Made by a program: the position numbers and the translations under genes. 19,623 nucleotides of DNA from Parachlorella kessleri. Its lineage: Eukaryota; Chlorophyta; Trebouxiophyceae; Chlorellales; Chlorellaceae. This document shows, one piece after another, positions 1 through 10,800 of the stretch. Position 1 is the first letter of the stretch, and each line of letters begins with the position of its first letter. The notes below the pieces were generated by a model. That model did no database searches. It was given only the letters and a program-made list of their open reading frames with translations, and was not told the origin of the DNA. The DNA is taken from NCBI GenBank assembly GCA_001598975.1, contig BBXU01000078.1, forward strand, positions 1 to 19,623. The letters run 5' to 3'.

Positions 1-68
1 CCATGTTAACATGCTCTGACATGGGGGCATGTCTGGGCCATGTTTACAGCATGTCAACATGCCCCCCC
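1..68. repeat. CATG-rich degenerate repeat at the window edge
   Basis: Seven CATG tetramers occur at 2, 10, 20, 28, 39, 50 and 58, roughly every 8-11 bp. They include the palindrome CATGTTAACATG (2-13), near-copied as CATGTCAACATG (50-61). GGGGGCATG (23-31) pairs with CATGCCCCC (from 58). The array may continue to the left of the window. Confidence 0.6.
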
Positions 69-212
69 AAGTTTGGGATGAATCAGTGTAAATAAGGCTA
101 CACTGTTAGGCAAAGGTCCTGGAATGGAAGTGGTCCTAAACTAAGTGGGAAACAAGGCAAACGCACAGGTTATATAGAGAAGGTTTGCCTTGGGAGTCAC
201 ATGGTGGGAAAC

Positions 213-234
213 GCCTCGGTCACACGACCGAGGC
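213..234. repeat. Short perfect hairpin
   Basis: A 9-bp stem, GCCTCGGTC / GACCGAGGC, has a 4-base loop ACAC. It is GC-rich and could fold in DNA or RNA; no gene is associated with it. Confidence 0.85.
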
Positions 235-482
235 AAATCTACACATGGTTTGATGTTCAACCTAGGGCACTGCACTAGGCACATGGAAGTACGTAATGAT
301 GAGTCATACTGCACGCGCGCCACAGGGCGCAGGCGCCAGGCGTGCTGCACTGTCCATACATATCCCCAAAGATAAAAGTCCCTACCATCATTTCATACCT
401 TCCAGAGACAATAAACAAAATGCTGCCAGTGGCACTGAACGCCAGGCTCCATCGTGGTCAAAACATTTAACCAGATACACAC

Positions 483-498
483 CATGGTTATAACCATG
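483..498. repeat. 16-bp perfect palindrome
   Basis: CATGGTTATAACCATG reads identically on both strands. It is followed directly by TTAA, so CCATGTTAA (494-502) repeats the first nine bases of the window. Function is unknown. Confidence 0.85.
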
Positions 499-1929
499 TT
501 AATTTATTAGTTGACTAGCCGAAACCAGGAGTATTGCCTGGGTGCAAAGCTGCACAATGCTCTCTTTCCATGATGATACAATGCGTGTGTTTTGGTCTAT
601 AGCAATGCAAGCAGGCTCGGGTAGGGCCCCGATTCATGAACCTGCAGGTTCAGCTGCCTGCGGGGGGCAGGCAACGACACTCAAACCAGGTGTACGTCAG
701 GTACAGTGCCTCAAAGTAGGCGCACCACTTGGGAGAAGTTTGGTATATAGCAATAAATAGGGAACCAACGTCAGCATCTAACGAAGTCCATCTGAGTGCC
801 AGTGACACCTGAGCCCCAGTTTGCTTGTGGTGCAGAGTGCCTCTATGGTGCCTTGTACTACAAGTGGTACTAGGGCTGTGTAAGCTTACAGGCGACACTC
901 ATGGCTAACAAGACCCCTGATGAGGACCGAGCCGCTCCCTACCCACTGGCGCGACAGCAGGTCAGCTTCCATGGGACTAGTTAAACCCAGCTCAAACCTC
1001 CTTGTGCACCACACCTTCGTCATCAGGCCTCCTCAGCAGACCGGCGGGGGCAGCCCCAGCCCGTCGCTCGAGTGTTGGGAGGCAGCTCCACACTGCAGGT
1101 GCACAACAGGGAGGCCGGCAGCCACATGCTGCCTTAACTGCTGTACCTTGCGGATATCAAGGGGAGCTTAACCTCAGTTGTACCAGCCTGTGCAAGGTTG
1201 CAACTGCCGGGCTTCGGCTGCTCATAGTTTTACATGCCCCCAGACTACGACTGCTTCTACTATAAACTCGCACGCCGCCTGCAGGGATGCCTCAACACGG
1301 CTTTGCATGCTCCCCTGGCTGAAGCTGAGGCTGGAATGCCTCAAGTACACCAACATCACCTGCCGCTCCTGATCCTAGTGCTGGCAACTTGGCAAATGAC
1401 TGCAACTGCCCAAGCCAGCTTGTCCACTGCCGTAACCTTCGTCTTAAGCCGCAAGGTGCCGCAACAGCGGAGCACGCTCTGGGCTTCCTGCAGCGCATGC
1501 TTAGCTAGCCTTGCAAGAGCATGGAGCTGGAACTGACCACTTGCGGGTCTTGTCCTACTGTCCCCTGCCTCATGTAGCTGCCGGCCAGCTTTCTGCTGCT
1601 GGTCCACTTGGAGTTGTTTTGGCAAGAAGCTGCTGCTGCTGGTCCCAAGTCTGGTTGTTCTTGGTCTAGGAAGCCTAGTTGTTGGGTCTTTTAAGGTACA
1701 ACCCTCAGCTGGACGCAGGGATTGACGAGGAGGAATAGCAATACAATGCAGGGTTGGGCACGTCAGGCTTGCGTTCAACAAATTCGAAGCGCACCTTCTG
1801 AAGGCACCCTCTCCCAAAAACGGCCAATTGGGTTTCTTTGGCCACGAAAGGAGTCAGTGAGCTTGCGGGCACTGCCAGCCATGCTGCCAGCTGGGATGCC
1901 CAACTGTAGGTGCAACGTTCCATAACACT

Positions 1930-1937
1930 TATATAAA
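1930..1937 (+). promoter_or_regulatory. TATA-like box upstream of the helicase gene
   Basis: The string TATATAAA lies 218 bp before the chosen helicase start codon. Position and sequence suit a core promoter, but the transcription start is unknown and the box could be chance. Confidence 0.35.
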
Positions 1938-2154
1938 CAATGCGGTAGGCCTCCTTTTGGGCAGATACAAGATGTGAATAGATATGTGCACAACCAAAAG
2001 AAACCAGCCGTGCTGCCCGTGCTGCTTTTGTCATGGCTCAGTCAGGCGCCACGGACTTAGAGGGTCTCCACATTGCTCGCAGAGGCAGTTGCGACGCCCA
2101 AGACTATCACCGAGTGTTGTGAGACACGGTACGAGCTGCATGCATGCTGGTGAC

Positions 2155-5100
2155 ATGGATGGCTTTAGCCTCTTCTCCAGCAAGGCAAAGAAGAAAAATA
2201 GGGCCCAGCAACACCCAAAGTCAAATGAGAAGGAGGAGGCTCTCACGGCAGCCGCACTGAACATGGACGATGCCGACGAAAACGGGCACCACAACGTGAC
2301 GCAGGCAGCCAGGGACAGCGAGTCTCAACAGCAAGTGGAGCCAGAGACCTTTAAGCAGCTTGGACTGAACGACTGGCTGGCCAGAGTTTGCTCCTCGCTG
2401 GGCATGCAGCGGCCGACCCAGGTGCAGCAAGGCTGCATACCGGCAATCCTGGCGGGGCGCAGCGTGATTGGGGTCGCGCACACTGGCAGCGGCAAGACGG
2501 CGGCCTTTGCGCTGCCCATACTACAGAAGCTGGCCAAGGACCCTTTTGGGGTGTTTGGGCTTGTCCTTACACCTACCAGGTGGGCTTGGCCTGCCTGCCT
2601 GCCAGCCTGCTTTTGCTATCCGTATTTCATAGGTTTGCGATGCATACAGGACGTTGCATCGCTGCCTTGCAGCAGAACGGAACGTCAAAGATACAGCGAG
2701 AAGTGTTTCTCCAGCAAGCAGTCCAGCAACCAACACGTGTGGTGGCAGTCTGGCTGTGACAGGCTGTCTTGCTGCGACTTGTTGCCATCGATATAGAGAT
2801 TCTCCCCAGCCAGAATGCCAGCATGGCGTCTGCTGTCTGCTGCCTGTGTGGCAAGGTCTCCCTGGGGCAGCCGGGGTAGCTGAAGAAGCTGAAGTTAGGC
2901 AAGGGATTGGGACTCTGCTTAGCTCCAGAGGCGATATGTTGCCATGTGAGGCAGCGCACAGCAAGCCCTCCTGCTGGCACTCTGGCTTGCCTTGGACTGC
3001 CTGTCTGGCGAGAGAAGGCAAGAAGTCTGGCAAGGCTCTTCGAGGGCACACAATCAGCAAGGCCAGGCTGCCAAGCTGCGGGTCCTCTGCTGCCCCTGCA
3101 GGGAGCTGGCATTCCAGATAGGCGATCAGTTCCGAGCGCTGGGGGCGGGCATGTCGCTCAAGGACTGTGTGGTGGTGGGCGGGCTGGACATGCAGGCCCA
3201 GGCCAAGGCCCTGGCCAGGCGACCGCATGTGGTCATAGCTACCCCCGGCCGCCTCAAGGTGCGCTGGCGGCCTGCGCTGCGTGGTAGCAGCGTGTGATCG
3301 GCGTGCCAGCCGCCTCAGGCCTGTTGGGACTTGGACTGGCTGGGAATTGTGCTTATGGCACCCCAAGCAGGGGGAACCCAAGATGGGCACCCTGCTTGGG
3401 GTGCCCTGGTGTCCCCCAACTTCCACAGAGCGGTAGAGGTTGGGCATTCCTGGATCTCAAGGCCTCCAGCTCCACACACATCTGACCTTTCTTCCCCCCG
3501 CCCATAAAAGACACAACACCTCTGAGGAGGAAGGGGAGCACCAGTAGGAGAAAGGGAGCACCTGTGAAGTGCCGCAAGAGTGGAGCGAGATGTGCCGTCT
3601 CTCCCTTGCTGCAGGGCCTGCTGGACGCGGACTCCTCCCTGGGTGCCGCCTTCAGCAGCTCTCACTTTTTATCACCTGCACTCCATGCACGGCTTCCTTT
3701 GCACCTGACCTGTCAAGCTCCACCTCCCCTGGTGGACTTGTGCAGGATTTGCTGGACGCGGACTCCTCCCTGGGTGCCGGCTTTGGCAGCTCTCACGTTT
3801 GATCACCGGCACTCCATGGACGGGTTTTTTTGCACCGGACATTGCAAGCTCCACCTCCCCTGGTGGACTTGTGCAGGGCCTGCTGGACGCCGACTCCTCC
3901 CTGGGTGCCGCCTTCAGCCGCGCCCGCTTCCTGGTGCTGGACGAGGCGGACCGCCTGCTGGAGCCCAGCTTTGAGGCTGAGCTGGCAGCCGTGCTGGGCA
4001 CGCTGCCCGGCGAGCGCCAGACGCTGCTGTTCAGCGCTACCATGACCAAGGCGCTGGTGGCGCTGCAGAAGGTGGGGGGGGGTGGGGGTTTGAGGCGTGG
4101 GGGTCATGCACGCTTAGCTGATGTTGACCAATCTCTGGGCCGGAGCAGGGCGTGATATGGGGACGGTAAACATGCCCGTCCCTTACCGCCTAGAATTGTC
4201 CTGGCCTCGCACTGTAGGTGGGAGGGCCAAGTCATGTGTATAGCCAAGCACAAATGTGGACATTCAGCACCTTCTTGTCCATGCCCACCTGGGTGCAGAC
4301 CCTCCTGGAGGATGCCTTCCACTTCCAGGCGTATGAGGGCCTGCAAACCGCCAAGCGGCTGCGGGAGCAGTACCTCTTCCTGCCGGCCAAGGTGCAGCTG
4401 CTGCTTGCCGTGGCAATGGTTGGCTATTGTATTGGGAAACTTTCGTCTGCCGGCAGCTGGGCAGGGAGCCTAGGATGAGGAGTCCAGGCGTGCTGAAGAC
4501 TTCCTTCGTGATGATGCTGCACTGCTTATGGCATGCGGCAGGCGCAGGCGGGGTAGCGTGGCAGATTTTTTTGCATGCCAGGACGCATTGTTGCCAAGAT
4601 TCATGTCAGATGTAAGCTACATGAGACAGCGCAGTATTGCTTTGGCCCTGGTGCATGCAGGTGAAGGAAGTGTACCTTGTGCACCTGCTGGCCACGCTAG
4701 AGCAGCTGCAAGTGAGGTCCGTCATGGTCTTCACATCCACCTGCAAGGTGAGGCGGGGTGGCTGCCGCCTCACTAGTTGTTGCTGGGACAGGCCTGCTGG
4801 TGGAACAAGGAAGGTCCGCTCGTAATAAAGTGTTCAAGCCGTCATGTGTAGCGAGCCCGGCATGCACGCTTGAGCGTCTCATCGGCATGCAAGGCTGAGT
4901 GGGGCGCGCTGCGGCTCACAGTTTCAGGAGCCTACAGGCCATCACTGCGCACAAGGCAGCCCCTATGGGTCGTCCCACCATCCCGCAACCCGCCCGCCAG
5001 CCGCGCACAGCTAAAGCCCCCCCTGGTGTTGCTGCTCACTACCAAATCCCCCGCCCGCCTGCTGCAGGGCTGCCACCTACTCTCGCTCCTCCTGGAACAG

Positions 5101-6519
5101 CTGGAGCTGCCCTGCGCTGCTCTCCACTCCCACCAGCCGCAGCGCCGCCGCCTGACCGCCCTCGACAAGTTCAAGTCCGGGGCCGTGCCGGTGCTGCTGG
5201 CCACGGACGTCGCCTCGCGGGGCCTGGACATCCCCACCGTAGACCTGGTGGTCAACTATGACCTGCCGGTGCTGGCCAGGGACTACGTGCACAGGTGGGT
5301 AGTTGTGGAGGTGTGGTCAATGGGCCGCGGTCGGCGTGGCCCTTTATGAACAAGGCAGGTGACTGAGTGCTGTGCTTTTGACTAGCTTGTGCGTGCATTT
5401 GGCTGTTGATAAGCTGTCATATCTGGGAAGCTGGGAAGCACGTCAATGGACAGATGTGCCAGGTCGTCTTTGCTCCCGCGTCAGTTGCTTGGGGCCCTCG
5501 GCCCAGGTGTCGCTTGCTTTTGTCATTGTGGTCATGGTCGCCACACATTTGCAGCACCTCTCTTTGGAACGTGCCCCGACCCAACCTTGGCCCCCAACAT
5601 GGCTCCACGCCTACTAGGAGCTGACCTTTCGGCATGACCCAATCATGTGCAGGGTGGGTAGGACGGCTCGTGCGGGGCGCGAGGGCTGGTCCCTCTCCTT
5701 CATCACTCAGGTGAGCCGAGTCAAGCTGCTGCCTGTTGACGAGGACCCAAACGCTGTAAAGGGTCCTTTGCTGCGTTGCTGATGTTTCTGCTCTCAGCTT
5801 CATGCCCGCAATCTCTTGGGAAGGGTTGCTTGCAGGCCCCTAGTAGCGGTCTCTAATAGCTTTAGGCAGCTGCGAAGGCAGCTGTGTGAAGAGCATGCAC
5901 AGCCTACATGCAAAGCTCTTGCCATGCTTGTGGCACACCTGCTTGGCGCGCTGGTACCTTACTCCAGTGTTTTACCTGTCCTTCCTGACTGCAGTACGAC
6001 ATTGATTTGGTCCACAAGATCGAGGAGTTGATAGGCAAGCAGCTGGACAAGTATGAGTGTGATGAGGCGGAGGTGCTGAAGGGGATCACCAAGGTGGGGA
6101 CGGGCAGAACAAAGGAGGTTTTAGGGCTCGGGGTGTATTTTGCCTGCTATTGGCAGCTGAAAGACTGATCCATACAGTGTTCTCAACTCGTAGCCAGGCG
6201 GGGCCGCCTTGCTGTGTATCCTACCTGCAATCTTCCTGGAACCGGTAAAAGTCTGCAGTTCTGCTGTTGTGGGCCCACGGCCCACTACCAGCAAGGGCAT
6301 CACATCCAGCAAACCAAGTGGCCTGGTTTGGTGTCAGGCTCGTCACAGAGTGGTCCACGTTGCAGTCACATGCAGCCCAGTGCCAGATCGCTGCTAGTCC
6401 TCCCCTGGCTGCAGGTGTATGCTGCCAAGCGTGCTGCCGCCATGCGGGCTGACGAGGAGGCCCTGCGGGATGGCAGCTTCGCAAAGCAGGCACAGCGCAA
6501 GCGCAAGCAAGCGGCCTGA
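2155..6519 (+). CDS. DEAD-box ATP-dependent RNA helicase, DDX49/Dbp8/RH36 type
   Basis: Nine exons: 2155-2579, 3102-3258, 3877-4071, 4299-4391, 4661-4747, 5068-5294, 5653-5710, 5995-6093, 6415-6519 (stop TGA). All introns are GT-AG and all phases join, giving 481 aa, close to the family's usual 430-490. Visible motifs: Q-motif region (F66 to Q92), motif I AHTGSGKT (108-115), Ia PTRELAF (140-146), GG (near 169), Ib TPGRL, II DEAD (216-219), III SAT (247-249), IV-like [20 protein letters not shown] (364-373), [13 protein letters not shown] (394-404). The C-terminus is Lys/Arg-rich. The segments AYEGL, YLVHLL and [11 protein letters not shown] fit the Dbp8/DDX49/plant RH36 branch rather than eIF4A. 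Known role of that branch: ATP-driven RNA remodelling in nucleolar 40S/18S rRNA maturation; here this is inferred. The ATG at 2155 was chosen because it gives a family-like N-terminus; the frame stays open upstream to 1984 with ATGs at 1984 and 2140. Intron 2 contains a tandem duplication (see repeat at 3615). Confidence 0.93.
3615..3921 (+). repeat. 131-bp tandem repeat spanning intron 2 acceptor and exon 3 start of the helicase
   Basis: Two full 131-bp units (3615-3745 and 3746-3876) are followed by a partial third unit that is the true start of exon 3 (3877 to about 3921). Each unit begins directly after a GCAG acceptor with a copy of the exon 3 start (coding [11 protein letters not shown] in units 1 and 3, [11 protein letters not shown] in unit 2). 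It continues with about 85 bp of intron ending CTTGTGCAG. Units 1 and 2 differ at about 17 of 131 positions by eye. The exon-derived start of unit 1 differs from the real exon at only two of about 45 positions. Because 131 is not a multiple of 3, using either upstream acceptor shifts the frame, ending at a stop at 3974 (unit 1) or 3802 (unit 2). Confidence 0.92.
4074..4103 (+). other. G-rich stretch just inside the intron 3 donor of the helicase
   Basis: Directly after the donor GT come runs of nine, five and five G residues (4074-4082, 4084-4088, 4099-4103), enough in principle for a G-quadruplex in the pre-mRNA beside the splice site. Folding is inferred only. Confidence 0.5.
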
Positions 6520-7821
6520 GCGGGATGGCTGAGCCAAAGTTATGCCCAGGGCTTGGGTTGTTGGGCGCGATTCAGGCTTGTTTCCTCAGAGGGTGCAAGT
6601 CTGACTGTAGGGCTTCTGTGCTGCCAGCAAGTGTCCTTGGCTACAGCGGAGTACTCGCAAGAGCTTTGAATGCCCTGAACAAGTGGTGGGCTAACTGTCC
6701 ATGTTGTCATAGCACCTATGACACATGAGAGTGCAAAGGCCAGCTGAGTTCAAACAGTATTACGGCAATGGCTGCTCATGTGCGTTAGTCCACCTGCATG
6801 ACTGGCTCCGGTGGTATTACAGATCACATCAGTTTCAACGCTGGTCAGTGGTCTTGCTCTCACACTGTGGCAAGGCCAAGTTAACGGGTATAGCAGACTA
6901 CACAACCCAAAAGCCAACCTCAAGCGCTACACCTGCCTAGACCCTATATCGTTTCCCTAAGCACGGGTGGGGTGCAACACAGCCCATGCGAACTGCTCCA
7001 GCCAAAACTTGCAGGAGTGAGGCCAGCTCGGCATGCCGCGGCACCGAGCACAGGAGGCCAAGCTGGCATGTCAAGTGTACAGCCTGCAACCGCTACTGAG
7101 GCAGCTGCTGCAAAGGAGTGTTTGGCCCGCACAAGAGACAAAGGCATGCACCACCACCTTGGGTTTTCTCGCACAAAAGCCAGTATCAACAGAAAGCCCA
7201 GCGCGCCAGCGCTGTAGTGAGCGCCGTCAAACATCTACGCTGTTTTATATGCAACCATGCCAAGCCTGCAAGTAGGGTCGTCAAGCAAACTCTCCTGCAA
7301 CCGCGGCTCCCAAACACAACAAGGCTAGCTGCATGTTTTGCACATTGCACCAAAACGCTACTCTATAACTGCAAAGTCTAGTCTAGTCTTACAGCTTTCC
7401 ACCACCCTTGCGGGTCAGTCACAATCTTGTCACACTTAGAAATGAATCTCAACCAGGCTGCTACTAGGCAGGCAGTCACTACCGTTTGCTGCAGGCTGAA
7501 CCACTGGATTCCCACCACAATGGAACGACCTTGGGTCTTGAAATCACAGCTAGGATTGACACACTGACAGTGACCGGTTTAATGGCATAACTGCAAAGGG
7601 ACCCTGTCACTAAGACACAGAACCAGGACACACACGTACACATCCCCTCCTCGGCAGCATGTTGGCGCACTAAACTGCCCGGCACAAAGGGGCAGTGCTG
7701 CTCCCGCCTCCTGAACTACTACCGACCCTGGCTATGGCCAGACATCGCGCCAGCGGCACTGGGGCCAGCTCTCATCACGAAGCTGACCCTGGCCACATGC
7801 CGCAGACCCTGCCCGCCCCCC
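6520..7821. other. Convergent 3' regions of helicase and kinase genes
   Basis: This is 1.3 kb between two convergent stop codons, without a frame I can assign. It should contain both 3' UTRs. The only poly(A)-like signal noted is TGTAA on the minus strand at 7389-7393. Confidence 0.6.
7389..7393 (-). terminator. Candidate TGTAA polyadenylation signal of the kinase gene
   Basis: TGTAA on the minus strand is the usual chlorophyte poly(A) signal. This is the first one after the kinase stop codon, about 430 bp downstream, a normal 3' UTR length for green algae. A five-base match is weak evidence alone. I found no TGTAA on the plus strand between the helicase stop and 7390. Confidence 0.4.
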
Positions 7822-10800
7822 TTAGGTGACTGTGCGGCCGTAGGTGATGCCGGCAATGTACAGGTCCTTGGCCCACTTCTCCTTCACATGCTCTGCACCC
7901 AGGCAGGGCAACACGGCAGGTGAGATACGCACGCCCTTGGGGTGGCGGCAAGTCCCTGCTGCATGGCCCTGAGGGGGCACATACGAGATGGAGAACTGCA
8001 CTCTGACAAGGCTAGACGATTGCCAGCGGGCACAACAGAGAATGGCGAAATCACCTCGAGTGCGGAGCTACCATTGCACTACTCCCTAGCTCCACCTCCA
8101 CAGCATACACTCCTCAAGCATCTAACCACATTACTTCGTCTCATTTTCCACCTCTGAGGCTCACTCACCTGAGGGGAAGGTTGAAGTGCGCAGCGTTTCT
8201 TGCGTCTCGTCCGCCATTGTCCGCCGCGGGATGGAGAGCACAAAGGCCGCCTGCTCGGGCGTGGCGGCGCAGGCAGTGATGCGGTACCCGGCATCCCACC
8301 GCTTGTGGATGCCCTCGCTGGGGTACTGGAAGTCCATCTCAACCACCTGCAGGACGGGCGGAGCAGATATCATAGGCATCAGGTGTGGCACCGGGATAGC
8401 AAGCACAAAGATGTCTCAGGGTACTGGCAGTCCATCTCCACACCAGTAAGAATAGTAGATCCTGCTGGCATTGTTTGCCAAGAACCTCGTCCCTGCCTCT
8501 GTGCACCACTGCAAGGCCACTGGAAACCCCACCTTTGCCACGTGCCTGCCTACATCTGAGCTCGGTACACCAGCAGCCGATGCAGCAACAAGCACCCCCG
8601 GAAGAGGTAAACATTATTGCACGCACCAACCGGGACGACGTCAAGCAACGTAAACCTTCATAAACCACCACCCCTCTGTGCAGCATGTCCCAGCCGAGAG
8701 CGACACCTTGTCCTGGGGCCCCACCCACATAACTCAAAACGCAATATATACTCTCTACTCCAACACCCAACATAATATTTGGCCATCTCCTCTCGCCGAA
8801 CCCCGCCCACCCACCTGGTCCAGGAAGCCCGCCCCCCGCGACATGACCACCGCCCACTGCGTGCCGCTGGTGGCCATGGCGGTGACGTGGAAGGCCTCGC
8901 GCCACTTCTTCTTGATCCACTCAAAGGGGAAGGAGTCCGACACCTTGTAGCTCTGCTGCGTGAACTTGGTGCCCTTGGACATCACCACCAGCGACGACAT
9001 GGCAGCAGAGCCTGCGCACAGCAGGGCCAGCACATGAGTGATTAACAGGGGTTCTTATTGGTGATGGTGATAGGGGGCCCTACCAGCTGAGGCTCCCAGG
9101 CCAGATCCCAGAAAGGCGAATTCCAAGCAAGTCAGGCGGTGTTGACGTTTGAGTAATAGGTAATGCCGTGTAGCTGTGACGGTAGCCAGCTGACACAACA
9201 CCCAAGCTTTACGTTGGTGCCCTCCTTCGGTCTCCTTGTGAGAAGTTTCTAAAGGGCTAGCCGAACGCAAGTCAAGCAAAAGGTGACCGGACGGCCGCAT
9301 GGCCGCAACCATGGCTTGAACCAGCCTGCCGTACAGGGACATGGCAAGTGTCCCTCCACGCCCGGCATGCTGATACGCGGGCGACTTACCCGCGATGGCT
9401 GTGATGTAGAAGCCCTTGTCCCACTGCTCCATGATCCACTCCTTGGGCAGGAACGACCGTGCGGCAACCTTGTACACCTGCGCAGCAGGGCAGAGCATGG
9501 GCGCCGCACGCTCGCAGCTCGTAACAGATGTCGAGGCAGTGTGGTAGGTCGGCAGGTTACGAAACCCCGCCCCATGGCACACTTGCACCCAGTGTACCAG
9601 CTTCCCAACCCCTGCAATACAAAATTACTTGCAGCTTGTTCCCCCCTTTCACATCCTGCCTGCTTAATGACGCAGCTGGCACCCGCCAAACTGCTGTCTG
9701 ACCCCTCCCTGTCGCCTGCATCACTTTTATCTGCAAGAAGGTGTAGGACATTTACAGCATGGCAACAATACAGCCCCATGTACCCTCACACCATTTCTTC
9801 AAATCAGTCTTCAAAACCCTGTAAACACACCTACGACGTTAGCCCAAAGCACTCGCGTCGGGATTCTCACAGCGCCGGGAACCCAGCCCACCTGCTGCGA
9901 GAAGCCTGTGCCGGCGTCCATGATGATTGCCCACAGCTCCCCGCACGCGCAGACGCTGGAGATGTACAGGCCGTCGTCAAAGCCCTTGGTCACGTGCACG
10001 TCCAGCCGGTGGTTGCTCACGTTGTAGTGATACCTGTGCATGTCCAGCATACGCGGTCAACAGTGAGGAATGCCGCTCCTTGACACTTTGAGTGCTCCCT
10101 CCAGCCCTGGGGTGCTCACATAGATGCCGGAACCCCGCCACCATGTGCGATCGCGGCACGGGATTGCCAACCAACCACTGTGCCACAGCGAACAACGAGC
10201 GGTACATCCAGGCTCCCACGTTCCACGGACGAGCAGCAGGCGTCCAAACCGGGCTAACACAGGCAACACCATGTAATGCTAAGCGATCGCAGCAAAAGAA
10301 AAATGAAGCTTGGCCGCCCGCGCCAGTGCCAAAAGCCAGTAAACAAGCCAGCCAGCATTGCCTGAGGGCCAAGCTGGTACAGGCCGCCCCAGTCAGCTTC
10401 CCCTGGCCCCACAACCCTCCCTCCCCTCCCACCCGCCTTGACTCACCGCTGCTTCATGGGCTGGTGCTTGTTGTAGACGGTGATCCACTGGGAGGCGGGG
10501 AAGCCCAGCCGCACCTTCTTGCGCCGCCCGCCCTCCGCGTAGTCCGCCTGCAACTCCTCAAGCTGCTCGCGCCCGCGCTTCTGGCCCACCTGCAGGTGCC
10601 ACACAATGCAACGGCGTAAGAGCTGGGGCTCAAGCTGCAAGTTGATCAAAGATGAGCAAGCCTGTAGATCCTCCGCCTGCTCACGACACCTGCTCACAAC
10701 GCCACATCTGAGCCCCACACACGACCTTCACCAAGAAGTTGACATAGCAGGCACCAAAAACAGCTAGGGTACGACCTGCAGCTTCTTGGGCGGTTGGTTG

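Larger units (their letters stand above)
1..2154. other. Region upstream of the helicase gene, no supported gene
   Basis: No reading frame here has recognisable protein motifs or can be joined into a gene model; the longest (1356-1817, minus, 153 aa) looks like chance. The region holds a CATG-rich stretch (1-68), a short hairpin (213-234), a 16-bp palindrome (483-498), a loose ~40-bp duplication (about 1593-1680) and a TATA-like box (1930). The right end should carry the helicase promoter and 5' UTR. I cannot exclude the tail of a gene lying off the left edge. Confidence 0.5.

Noticed and set aside
1593..1680. Loose ~40-bp duplication beginning CTGCTGCTGGTCC
   Set aside because: Only the first 13 bases match well; the rest is low-complexity CTG/TTG sequence, so it may be chance similarity.
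1356..1817. 153-codon minus-strand open frame
   Set aside because: Low-complexity composition, no motif, no splice partner and no family resemblance; overlapped by other open frames of equal quality.
2521..3447. 308-codon minus-strand open frame opposite helicase exons 1-2
   Set aside because: Antisense shadow of GC-rich coding exons and intron 1; no recognisable protein sequence.
3615..3745. Reading the duplicated exon fragments as extra coding exons
   Set aside because: 131 bp is not a multiple of three, so including them breaks the frame before the DEAD motif; only the third copy continues correctly.
9283..10083. 266-codon plus-strand open frame
   Set aside because: Lies opposite kinase exons 10 and 11 and their introns; the minus strand has clear family conservation here.
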